DNA from: Myxococcales bacterium
Lineage (GTDB): Bacteria > Myxococcota_C > UBA6777
DNA: 64,000 bases
Direction: 5' to 3'
Assembly: GCA_020632975.1 (NCBI GenBank)
Contig: JACKEL010000001.1
Location: forward strand, 62,001-126,000
Below the pieces are notes generated by a model. That model was not told where the DNA came from. It saw nothing but the letters and a program-made list of their open reading frames with translations, and did not search any database. Below are positions 1-7,840 of the stretch, in pieces (the stretch's first letter is position 1; every line of letters begins with the position of its first letter). The translations under genes were made by a program, and so were the position numbers.

Positions 1-386
1 AAGTGCAGCACAGCCCCCGCTTGCTCGGCATAATCCATCAAAGCACAGTTGAGTTGCGCCCGTGAGACCGAGTAATTGCAGTCTGTATCGTCCTTGCTAT
101 AGGACTGGTAGGTAAGCTCCCCCTGAAGATCGTGTATCATCCGACCAAAAACGGGCACCGTGATATCCAACACGGCTTCTCTCAGTCCCACGCGTTCCAA
201 CGCCGCGAGACCACGAGAGGTCACGATCAAGTTGATGGAACGCCCCCCATCCAAGGACATCTTGCGCATATCAGGTCGCTTTTCAAAGACATGCACTGCA
301 AGACCACGGCGCCGCAAAAAGATCGCCAACAACGACCCCACAAGCCCCGCTCCAACTATCACCGCTTCGTGCCGCTCCAAATGCAT
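1..386 (-). CDS. kmo: Kynurenine 3-monooxygenase, N-terminal part (runs off window)
   Basis: About 128 codons of an FAD-dependent aromatic hydroxylase; the 3' end lies beyond position 1. The enzyme converts L-kynurenine to 3-hydroxykynurenine with NADPH and O2, in tryptophan breakdown or de novo NAD synthesis. Visible signatures are the Rossmann motif VGAGLVGS (residues 11-18), GRSINL (48-53), GRMIH (81-85) and YSVSRAQLN (105-113). This combination separates KMO from other UbiH-type monooxygenases. The start is the ATG at 386, preceded by GGAGG at 4 nt spacing and by an in-frame stop. It follows the CBS-domain gene by 30 bp on the same strand, so the two are probably co-transcribed. No other kynurenine pathway gene is visible in the window. 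Confidence 0.88.
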   Translation of the reverse strand, partial: MHLERHEAVIVGAGLVGSLLAIFLRRRGLAVHVFEKRPDMRKMSLDGGRSINLIVTSRGLAALERVGLREAVLDITVPVFGRMIHDLQGELTYQSYSKDDTDCNYSVSRAQLNCALMDYAEQAGAVLH

Positions 387-416
387 TCAGCCTCCATCCA
401 TGCGCAAGATCGCGCT

Positions 417-797
417 TTATTCCATACTTGTGAGCAGATGACGAAAGATATCCAGATAGCTCACAACACCCAACAATTGCCGTTCATCGTTGACCACAGG
501 CAAAGAACTCAACTTGTTCTCGACCATCACTTGCATCACTTCTTTCATCGAGCTATCGGGCGAGATCGTCACGGTTTGACCGCGCATCACATCGCTGATC
601 CACTCATCAAGCTTGGCCTCCAAAGCCTCGCCGTCATCGTGGAGATCGCGATCGCTGACAAAAGCCACCAACGAACCTTCATGCACCACGGGGACATGGC
701 GAATCCCTGCTGAAAACATCCAGTCGCGCACTTCACGCAAACTGTTATTGACTTGTGCTGTCACAGGCGCAGTGCTCATCAGATCTCGTGCAAACAT
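417..797 (-). CDS. Two-CBS-domain protein
   Basis: A 126-residue protein made almost only of a CBS pair (Bateman module), which usually binds adenine nucleotides such as AMP, ATP or SAM and acts as a sensor. CBS1 starts at MFARDLMST and includes IRHVPVV and LVAFVSDRDL. CBS2 includes the DVMRG start, KLSSLPVV and LLGVVSYLDIF, so both repeats look complete. The ATG at 797 is chosen because AAGGAG lies just upstream and the homology starts there; the frame stays open to about 899, but that extension looks non-coding. It lies between a LysR gene and kmo on the same strand. No effector domain is fused, so the partner is unknown. Confidence 0.85.
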   Translation of the reverse strand: MFARDLMSTAPVTAQVNNSLREVRDWMFSAGIRHVPVVHEGSLVAFVSDRDLHDDGEALEAKLDEWISDVMRGQTVTISPDSSMKEVMQVMVENKLSSLPVVNDERQLLGVVSYLDIFRHLLTSME

Positions 798-917
798 GGG
801 GTTTCTCCTTTGTTTCGGGATAAGCTTGGTAAGCTCGTGTGTGTACACACGCATACCATCATACAAATCCGCACCAATACGACGAAACCTCATGATCAAG
901 ATGCAGGTTGATCCATA
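798..917 (-). promoter_or_regulatory. Upstream region of the CBS/kmo gene pair
   Basis: This 120-bp gap separates the LysR gene from the CBS gene and probably carries the promoter of the CBS-kmo pair. It contains a perfect 12-bp palindrome GTGTGTACACAC at 839-850, about 42 bp before the CBS start codon, where an operator could sit. No confident -35/-10 pair was assigned. Confidence 0.35.
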
Positions 918-1871
918 TCAAGCACCCCCACCCCTTGCCAAGTCTCTCTCCAAAGTCTCAGCCTCAAAGACCCGAAATCTCTCTTGCAAGAAGTCCAAAA
1001 ACACCCGTATCCTTGGCACCTTATTGCCCGCAGGCAAACACAAAGCCTGCACTGTCGGCCCTGACACTGCATAGTCCCTCAACAACTCCACCAAGCTTCC
1101 GTCGCGCAACTCCTCGACCACAAGGTACCGAAAGACTTGTGCGATCCCTCCTCCCACCCGTGCCATCTCGATCAACAACTCACCATGATCCACCTCAAAA
1201 GAACACGGCGTTTCCACACTGTACGTCTTTCCATCTGCACGCCGAAAAGCCCACTCTGTCGGGCGCCCACGAAAAGAGTGATACTTCAGACACTGATAGC
1301 GCACCAAAGACTCGGGTGTATCGGGCATTCCCGAGCGTGCCACATAACTTGGCGAAGCCACCACCGCCCACTGCGTCTCCATCAGATGACGACGCAAAAG
1401 CGAAGAGTCCGCCAACTCCCCCACACGGATCGCAACATCGATCCCCTCTTCTAACAGATGGCTAAAGCGATCAGACACATGCAGATGCAACGAAACCTGC
1501 GGATACATCGCCTGAAAAGAAGGAAGCATCTGTGTAAGTGCCCGCCCCAAGATATACGGCAAAGAGACGTGTAATGCCCCATGCACCGCATCTTGTGCAC
1601 GCAAGACATCATCGCGCCCCTCTTGGAGTTGTTCCAAGGCATCCCGACAACGCAACAAAAAACGCTCTCCCGCTTCAGTCAAACTCAGATGACGCGTCGT
1701 TCGATGAAAAAGCACGCTGCCCAAAGCCCCTTCTAGCCGCTGGATCGCCTTGCTCATCGCAGCAGGCGTCAGCCCCAACTGTTCGGCTGCTTTGCGAAAA
1801 CTCCCAGCCTCGGCCACAGCCACAAAGGGAATCACCCCACCCATCAACTCACGTAAGGAACGTTGCTCCAT
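918..1871 (-). CDS. LysR-family transcriptional regulator
   Basis: A 317-residue protein of normal LysR length. The N-terminal winged helix-turn-helix (residues about 10-68, with FVAVAEAGSFRKAAEQLG and SKAIQRLE) is followed by a periplasmic-binding-protein-like effector domain (about 95-300). It is of the CrgA/DsdC-like type common beside small oxidoreductases. The ATG at 1871 has AAAGGCGA upstream. It is transcribed away from the NADP-binding reductase gene at 2045, the classic arrangement for a LysR protein that controls its divergent neighbour. The inducer cannot be told from sequence. Confidence 0.92.
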   Translation of the reverse strand: MEQRSLRELMGGVIPFVAVAEAGSFRKAAEQLGLTPAAMSKAIQRLEGALGSVLFHRTTRHLSLTEAGERFLLRCRDALEQLQEGRDDVLRAQDAVHGALHVSLPYILGRALTQMLPSFQAMYPQVSLHLHVSDRFSHLLEEGIDVAIRVGELADSSLLRRHLMETQWAVVASPSYVARSGMPDTPESLVRYQCLKYHSFRGRPTEWAFRRADGKTYSVETPCSFEVDHGELLIEMARVGGGIAQVFRYLVVEELRDGSLVELLRDYAVSGPTVQALCLPAGNKVPRIRVFLDFLQERFRVFEAETLERDLARGGGA

Positions 1872-2044
1872 CGTCTTCGCCTTTCCATTGTTAACTTTTT
1901 TTCAATAAACTAACAAACAAAATGGCCTAGACAACCCCCCAAAAAAACAACTATACTTCCAATAACTTCGGCATCTAACACAAGTAAATGTGCCCTTCGA
2001 ATCTTTCTTACAAAGAAACAATCCAGAGACAAAGGAGCCTCGCC
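1872..2044. promoter_or_regulatory. Divergent promoter region between LysR gene and reductase gene
   Basis: An AT-rich 173-bp region between two divergent start codons. TTGTTA at 1888-1893 and TAACAA at 1911-1916 form an inverted repeat, 17 bp before the LysR start codon, a plausible autoregulatory site. A Shine-Dalgarno sequence AAAGGAG precedes the ATG at 2045. The operator call is an inference. Confidence 0.45.
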
Positions 2045-2695
2045 ATGAAGATCGGGATATTGGGAACAGGTATGGTTGGTCAAGCAATCGGTGGAAAGCT
2101 CGTAGAACTCGGTCACGAGGTCAAGATGGGCAGCCGCAGCGCTGGAAATGAAAAAGCTGTGGCATGGGTACAACAAGCAGGGTCGGGCGCTTCAGAAGGT
2201 AGCTTTGCAGATGCTGCAACCTTTGGAGAGATGGTCTTTCATTGTGCCCTAGGCACCGCAGCTTTGGAGATCCTTGAGGCCGCTGGTCACGACAATCTCA
2301 AAGGCAAGATCCTTGTGGATCTCACCAACCCACTCGACTTTTCCAAAGGGATGCCCCCCTCGTTGTTTGTCTTTGGCACAGACTCTCTTGGCGAACGCAT
2401 CCAAGCCGCAATCCCCGAAACCAAGGTGGTCAAGACCCTCAACACCATCGCCAACCCCATCATGATCAATCCCCAAAGCCTCGGCCAAGATCACGATGTG
2501 TTCGTCAGCGGCAATGATCCTGAAGCCAAGGCCCAAGTCACCAACTTGCTGAAAGAGGGCTTTGGTTGGTCCAACGTCGTGGATCTCGGAGATATCTCCA
2601 CTTCGCGCGGCACAGAGGCTTACTTGTTGATGTGGCTTCGCTTGTGGCAAGCCTTCGGGGACACCAACTTCAATATCAAGATCGTCCGCCAATAG
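2045..2695 (+). CDS. NADPH-dependent F420 reductase-like/NADP-binding oxidoreductase
   Basis: A 216-residue protein starting directly with a Rossmann fold, KIGILGTGMVGQAIGG (GxGxxG at residues 7-12), followed by a basic residue pair in MGSRSA (about 29-34), where the NADP 2'-phosphate would bind. The fold is that of the coenzyme F420-dependent NADP reductase/ProC-like family; the family name does not prove that F420 is used. VDLTNPLDF and KTLNTIAN are typical family motifs. The ATG at 2045 has AAAGGAG upstream; the frame is open further upstream but not homologous. It is the first gene after the divergent LysR promoter and is followed 50 bp later by an SDR gene, probably one transcript. The substrate is unknown. 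Confidence 0.85.
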   Translation: MKIGILGTGMVGQAIGGKLVELGHEVKMGSRSAGNEKAVAWVQQAGSGASEGSFADAATFGEMVFHCALGTAALEILEAAGHDNLKGKILVDLTNPLDFSKGMPPSLFVFGTDSLGERIQAAIPETKVVKTLNTIANPIMINPQSLGQDHDVFVSGNDPEAKAQVTNLLKEGFGWSNVVDLGDISTSRGTEAYLLMWLRLWQAFGDTNFNIKIVRQ

Positions 2696-2745
2696 CCCCT
2701 CAAAGCACCCCACACGCAAAACTCGATACAAAGGCTAGGCCCAAT

Positions 2746-3447
2746 ATGACCCAACGCATCGCCATCGTCACAGGAGCCCGACAAGGGCTTGGATACGCCG
2801 CAACACGTGAACTCGCCAAGGCTGGTTACAAAGTGATCCTCACCGCACGTTCGTTGGAACGCGCCCAACAAGCCGCAGAAAGCCTGCAAAAAGAAGGACT
2901 TGATGTAGAAGCAGCGGCCCTTGATGTCGCAGAGGATCAGAGTGTAGATGATTTCTTCCAAGCATATCAGAAAAAGTACAATCGATTAGACGTGTTGATC
3001 AACAACGCAGGAAAGATCTTCGAGGAGTCGACAGGTCACCCCTTGCATCTTTCTTCGGAGATCATGGCCCAAGCCTTCAACAACAACACCCTGAGCGCTT
3101 TTCGCATGTGCCAAAAAGCACTTCCGATCATGAATGCCCAAGGCTACGGGCGGATCGTCAATGTCTCTTCAGGGATGGGGGCGCTCAATGACATGGGCGG
3201 CGGTTATCCCGCATATCGCACTTCCAAAGCCGCTCTCAACGCAGTGACGCGGATCATGCACCACGAAGCGCGCGGAGATGTCAAAGTCAACGCAGTCTGT
3301 CCAGGTTGGGTGCGCACAGACATGGGCGGAAACAGCGCCCCCCGCAGCATCGCAGAAGGGATCGTTGGGATGTTGTACTTGGCACAACTCCCGAAAGATG
3401 GGCCTTCTGGTTTGTTTTTCCGCGACAAGGAAAGCATCGACTGGTAG
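2746..3447 (+). CDS. Short-chain dehydrogenase/reductase (SDR)
   Basis: A 233-residue classical SDR. Cofactor motif TGARQGLG (residues 10-17, TGxxxGxG), structural motif NNAG, catalytic Ser in NVSSGMG, catalytic Tyr-Lys in YRTSK, and the PGWVRTDMGG segment after the active site are all present, so it should be an active NAD(P)-dependent carbonyl reductase. It most resembles the carbonyl reductase branch. The ATG at 2746 has only a weak ribosome binding site, which fits translation coupled to the preceding reductase gene. Substrate unknown; it is likely part of the LysR-controlled pair. Confidence 0.9.
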   Translation: MTQRIAIVTGARQGLGYAATRELAKAGYKVILTARSLERAQQAAESLQKEGLDVEAAALDVAEDQSVDDFFQAYQKKYNRLDVLINNAGKIFEESTGHPLHLSSEIMAQAFNNNTLSAFRMCQKALPIMNAQGYGRIVNVSSGMGALNDMGGGYPAYRTSKAALNAVTRIMHHEARGDVKVNAVCPGWVRTDMGGNSAPRSIAEGIVGMLYLAQLPKDGPSGLFFRDKESIDW

Positions 3448-3500
3448 CGTCTGCATCCCTCCCCCCCGTTCAAATCCCCTGACTATCCGCCCAAAAGAGC

Positions 3501-6500
3501 CTACACACTCCCAATCTCAGTGGAAGCTTGTGGACCCCAACCAAACTGCTCTGTGTCCTCAAAAGCAAAAGCGGCTTTCGCACCATCTTCGGGTGATGCG
3601 AAGAGATGTGAAGGATCGTGTTCTTCGAGTCCTTCGGCGATCTCTTGGCCGTGTGCTTCTTTGAGTCGTCGCAAAAGGCTTGCGCTTCCAAGGTGCAAGA
3701 AGAGTTCTTCCGCTTCTTCAAAAAACCGCAAGCTTGCAACCTTATCTTCTTGCTCGACCAAGCTTCCCAAAGACCACAAACTATGGGCCTCAAGGTAGCG
3801 TTGTCCCATGCTACGCGATGCAGCGAGGGCCTTGCGCAACGACGCTTCCGCCCGACCACGCTGACCCATCAAAAGCTCCGCTTGTGCTTGGTTCCACCAC
3901 AAAGAGGGCTCATTGTTCGGCAACATCCGCATAAACTTGCGCTGCGCTTTCAAAAACTTTTGGCAGAGTTGTTCCCACGCTTGGGTCGGCTCTTTCTTGG
4001 CTTGCGCGTGCTTCCACAACGAAAAGATCGCTTCAAGACCATAGTGAAAACACAACAAAGACGACCAGATCGGCGCAGCCATCTTTAAGATGATCTTTGA
4101 GCCTTCTTCGAGGAGTGCCTTGGCTTCTTCCAAACGCGCTTCATCTCGCGAGTAAAGTCCCGCACGCATCGTCAAGATAAAGCCTTTTGAATACTCTTCT
4201 TGTGTCTGCTCAAGTGCTTCCCAACTGCGGTCCAAGGCATCCAACGCCAAAGAGCGATGCCCCAACCAATCGAGCGCTGTCGCTTGAACGTAGTTGCCCC
4301 AACAGAGGTGTTGTGCGTTGTTTCGACGCCCAGCTGAAGCAAGCAACAACTGCGTTTTCTGTACGCAATCGATCAACTCTCCTTGAAACAAGGCCCCACC
4401 CGAGCTAACAACCCAGCAGATCTCGCGCTCTTGGACGTTGTTGAGCTGAACACTCAGCGAAAGCCCTTTGCGGACATCACGGGAAAAAGTCTCCCAATCC
4501 GCGCTCGTCCCCAACAAGTAGATGGCTCGGCCATAATGGAAGAACAACAGACCTTCCACATCATTGGAAGCACGCGCCACGGACTCACCGCGATTGAGGA
4601 AGTAGTGTGCAGGTCGCTTGAAGCCAAAAAAGCCCATCACAAGGCCCGTACTGACGATCCCTTTACAAGCCTGAGAGAAAGGAGCGGACAAGATCGCAAG
4701 ATGTCCAGACAAGATGTTGGCGGTCAAGTTGAGCAGCGGATTCTGCACGACATACGAAGCGATCGCGACACGGTGTGCAGCGAGGGTCGCTTCGATCCAA
4801 CGGGGTCTTTCTTCGTCGCGTGGCTTGAACATCTTGGGCCAAAAGACCGAGCCCACCAGCCCGCCAAAGTGACGCAACAAGGTGCGAACTTGGGACAGTG
4901 GCTTTTCTTGGATGGGAAACTGAAGAAGTTGAAGGGCTTGGCGCCCTGCTTCGATCGACTTTGACGCCTCGCCTTGGGCGTACATGGTATCGCTAAGTTG
5001 TCGATGCCATCGAGCAAATCGCAAGGTTTCCTCTGTGTTCATGGCGCGACCACCAAGCATCTCGCGGAAACGCTGGATCATCTTTTGTAAGAAACCTTCC
5101 GCTTCCAAAAAGACACCTTCGCGGATCGCTTGCTCGGCTGCCATCTCCATGTAATCCAAGGCTTTTGCGACATCATCGGTCTCGCTATAGTGGAAAGCCA
5201 AAAGCGATGCCACCAAAGCCACACGACCGCGATTCTCTGCTTCCAACCATCGCGCCACGCGCAAGTGCAGCATCTCTCGTTGTTCACGCAAGAGTGTTCC
5301 ATAAGCAGCTTCTTGGGTGATGCGATGTCGAAAGACGTAAGCGAGGCTTGCTGCCCGACCTTCGGGCAAGATCATCCCTGCTTGGACCAGCGTCTCCAAG
5401 ATGGCAGACAGTCGAGGGCGTTCTTCTTCGAGAGGAAAGATCTCTTCGAGCGCAGCCGCCGAAAAGACGGGGCCGATCACGCTCGCTGTCTTCAAAGCAA
5501 GCTGTGTCGAAGCTTCCAAGCGATCGATACGACTGTTGACCAAGCCCTCGATACTCCCCGACAGTGGGAGGCTTTGAAGTTCGCGCGGCGAGAGCGACTT
5601 GTGGCTTTCCAACAGTTTGGACTCGCGCAAGGTGTACACAAGCTCTTGACTCACAAAGGGATTGCCTTGGCTCTTTTCGTAGATCCAAGTCGATATCACC
5701 CCAAGGTCCGAGCGTTCAGGGATCTTTTGTGCGACAAACTCTTTTAACAGTTCAGGACTCAAGCCGCCGAGAGAGAACAGTGTGGGTCGATGTTCTTCGA
5801 GATAAGTCGCCCATTCTTCGGGGGGTTTGCTCATCGGCCGCGTCAACAAGACGAGCATCACACCATCGACTTGTTTGAGCACTTCCCCCAACAGTCGCCA
5901 ACTCGCCGAGTCGAACCAATGCGCATCGTCGAGCAAAAGCAGCAAAGGCGCGGTCCTTACGGCATCTTGTAGGATCTGACAAAGCAGCCATCGGGTCTTG
6001 TCCGCCCGCGCAGGACCTTCCAAAAGACTGCTCTCTTCGCTCTCTTCGAGTTCGACTTGCAAGACAGGATTCAGCAAAGCCAGCCAAGGTTGCAGATGCT
6101 CTCGTTTTTGAAAGGTCTTTTCGATGTGTGCTTCACGGTCAGAGGCGGCCCACCCTTCTTGAATCCCCAAGAGATGGTGAAAGACAGGTTGCCAAGCGTG
6201 CCAAGGCGTCGATTGACGGATCGCTTGGCCCGCCCCTTCGACATAAGCGATCATCATGGATTGCGCGATGGAAAGCAGCTCAAATGCCAAACGCGACTTG
6301 CCGATCCCTGCTTCCCCTTCGATCACCAACCAAGAGCGCTTGCCTTCTTGGATATCACGAAGTCGCTCGCGGATCGCCGCAAGCTCTTCTTTTCGCCCGA
6401 CCAAGGAGCTTTCGTCGTGTCCTTGCCAGTTGCGTTTCATCCGCAGCCCACGCAAGCGGAAAGGCGCAACAAGATCGCGGAAACCCTTGAGACGTGTAGG

Positions 6501-7727
6501 AGAAAGCGTTTCTCCTTCCACATACTCTTGGACACTGCGCAAGGTCGCTTCGTCACACAAGATCTCGTCTTGCGCAAGTTGCATCAAACGCGCTGCGAGG
6601 TTCACGGCTTGGCCCATCATCGTGTACTCACGACGAGACGCATTCCCCACAGGGCCGCAAAAAACGCGACCTGAGGCGATCCCGATATCACACGGAAGCT
6701 CTAAGGCTTTCAGTTGACGATGAATCGACTCCGCAGCCGCCAAAGCGCGTAGTTCCCGTCGATCCGTGGCGGTGGGAGGCAAACCAAAAGCCACGATCAC
6801 AGAGGTGCCTTTTTCGTCCACAAGCACCTTATCGAGCGAGCCACCAAGGTTGTACAACTCGTTTTGTACGACACGAACAGCCTCGTGCAAACGCTCGACA
6901 AATCCGGCCTTTTGATCGTCTAACCCGACAAAGTGGAAAAAGCCAACCGTGACCGAACGAAGCTCTGCAAGCCAGTCCGCCATCCCCGCATCCAAGCGAT
7001 ACAACACGGCATAAGGCGTGTACTGACGCAAGAGATCTTCTGTGAGAGCGAGGGTTGTAAGGGGTTGCGCGGTGGGCAAAGACGCAGGAGGCTCCTCCAA
7101 CAAGAAGAAGTCATCTGACCCTTTTTCCATCTTGAGTTGGTTTGCGTTCAACTTGTAAAAAGCCGAGGAACAACCGATCTGACCGCTTTGGATGCGAGGC
7201 ATGATCTCAGCAAGCTGTGTCAGCGCAGCACCCGCGCTCAACAACTCCCAACGATCACGCATCCCGCCCACACGAACCGCAAAAGCCTCCCCTGCACCCA
7301 ACGCCAACTTGAGGCCCAGTCGGATCCCCAAGCTAACTTCTTGGTCGTGCAAAAACTCCCGCAAAGAAGCCGCACACGACGCAGCTAACAAAGAAGCCTC
7401 TTCTAAACTTCTCGCATAGTCGGGGTTCTCAGCCACCCAGCTTGCGATCAAAGCATCCCCCGCAAACTTGAGGACTTCGCCCCCTGTTACTTTGACTTGC
7501 TCGACCATCTGCCCAAAGTAACCATTGAGCAAACGCATCAACTGCTCGGCACCTTGGGCACCTTGCGAAGCAAGTTGATCTGCGAGCGAACTAAACCCCG
7601 ATATATCGGCAAAAAGCATCACTGCGTGGTGACGCCTTGCTAAAGCACCTGCTTTTGGATCACCTAACCCCAAAGCCGCTCCAAAGGCGCATGGAACAAA
7701 GCTACGGATCTCGTCCATCTTGGTCAT
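3501..7727 (-). CDS. Soluble adenylyl cyclase-like protein: two class III cyclase domains + AAA ATPase + TPR
   Basis: A 1408-residue protein with the domain order of animal soluble adenylyl cyclase (ADCY10). Cyclase domain 1 (about 34-200) has the metal aspartates in FADISGF (D41) and LKFAGDA (D91, with K87 beside it). Cyclase domain 2 (about 257-400) has GQAVNLAAR, which supplies the Asn (376) and Arg (380) of the transition state. The two should form one active site making cAMP and one degenerate site. An AAA_16/STAND-type ATPase follows (Walker A GEAGIGKSR at 471-479; Walker B LLLLLDDAHW), then TPR-like helices to the C-terminus. The Arg that binds bicarbonate in human sAC appears to be Gln here (LTQLAE), by eye alignment only. 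No membrane segment is seen. The 3' end faces the SDR gene. Confidence 0.88.
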   Translation of the reverse strand: MTKMDEIRSFVPCAFGAALGLGDPKAGALARRHHAVMLFADISGFSSLADQLASQGAQGAEQLMRLLNGYFGQMVEQVKVTGGEVLKFAGDALIASWVAENPDYARSLEEASLLAASCAASLREFLHDQEVSLGIRLGLKLALGAGEAFAVRVGGMRDRWELLSAGAALTQLAEIMPRIQSGQIGCSSAFYKLNANQLKMEKGSDDFFLLEEPPASLPTAQPLTTLALTEDLLRQYTPYAVLYRLDAGMADWLAELRSVTVGFFHFVGLDDQKAGFVERLHEAVRVVQNELYNLGGSLDKVLVDEKGTSVIVAFGLPPTATDRRELRALAAAESIHRQLKALELPCDIGIASGRVFCGPVGNASRREYTMMGQAVNLAARLMQLAQDEILCDEATLRSVQEYVEGETLSPTRLKGFRDLVAPFRLRGLRMKRNWQGHDESSLVGRKEELAAIRERLRDIQEGKRSWLVIEGEAGIGKSRLAFELLSIAQSMMIAYVEGAGQAIRQSTPWHAWQPVFHHLLGIQEGWAASDREAHIEKTFQKREHLQPWLALLNPVLQVELEESEESSLLEGPARADKTRWLLCQILQDAVRTAPLLLLLDDAHWFDSASWRLLGEVLKQVDGVMLVLLTRPMSKPPEEWATYLEEHRPTLFSLGGLSPELLKEFVAQKIPERSDLGVISTWIYEKSQGNPFVSQELVYTLRESKLLESHKSLSPRELQSLPLSGSIEGLVNSRIDRLEASTQLALKTASVIGPVFSAAALEEIFPLEEERPRLSAILETLVQAGMILPEGRAASLAYVFRHRITQEAAYGTLLREQREMLHLRVARWLEAENRGRVALVASLLAFHYSETDDVAKALDYMEMAAEQAIREGVFLEAEGFLQKMIQRFREMLGGRAMNTEETLRFARWHRQLSDTMYAQGEASKSIEAGRQALQLLQFPIQEKPLSQVRTLLRHFGGLVGSVFWPKMFKPRDEERPRWIEATLAAHRVAIASYVVQNPLLNLTANILSGHLAILSAPFSQACKGIVSTGLVMGFFGFKRPAHYFLNRGESVARASNDVEGLLFFHYGRAIYLLGTSADWETFSRDVRKGLSLSVQLNNVQEREICWVVSSGGALFQGELIDCVQKTQLLLASAGRRNNAQHLCWGNYVQATALDWLGHRSLALDALDRSWEALEQTQEEYSKGFILTMRAGLYSRDEARLEEAKALLEEGSKIILKMAAPIWSSLLCFHYGLEAIFSLWKHAQAKKEPTQAWEQLCQKFLKAQRKFMRMLPNNEPSLWWNQAQAELLMGQRGRAEASLRKALAASRSMGQRYLEAHSLWSLGSLVEQEDKVASLRFFEEAEELFLHLGSASLLRRLKEAHGQEIAEGLEEHDPSHLFASPEDGAKAAFAFEDTEQFGWGPQASTEIGSV

Positions 7728-7840
7728 GTTGCGACACCCTCTCGTTGAAAAACAGTCCAGTCAGGTCTTTGATGAAAAGAGAGATCACGTGGGCAGTTCG
7801 GGAGCAGCGCCTTGTTACGTCCTTGAGGCACCCAACCAAA
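7728..7840 (-). promoter_or_regulatory. Short gap upstream of the cyclase gene
   Basis: A 113-bp gap between the stop of the FAD-oxidoreductase/ADC fusion gene and the cyclase start. It could hold a promoter for the cyclase gene, or the genes may be co-transcribed. No hairpin with a T-run was seen. The cyclase ATG at 7727 has only a poor Shine-Dalgarno sequence; a second ATG lies three codons in. Confidence 0.25.

Noticed and set aside
918..1465. Forward 185-codon open frame across the LysR gene
   Set aside because: Antisense to a well-supported LysR gene; Pro/Ser/Arg-rich translation typical of a shadow frame.
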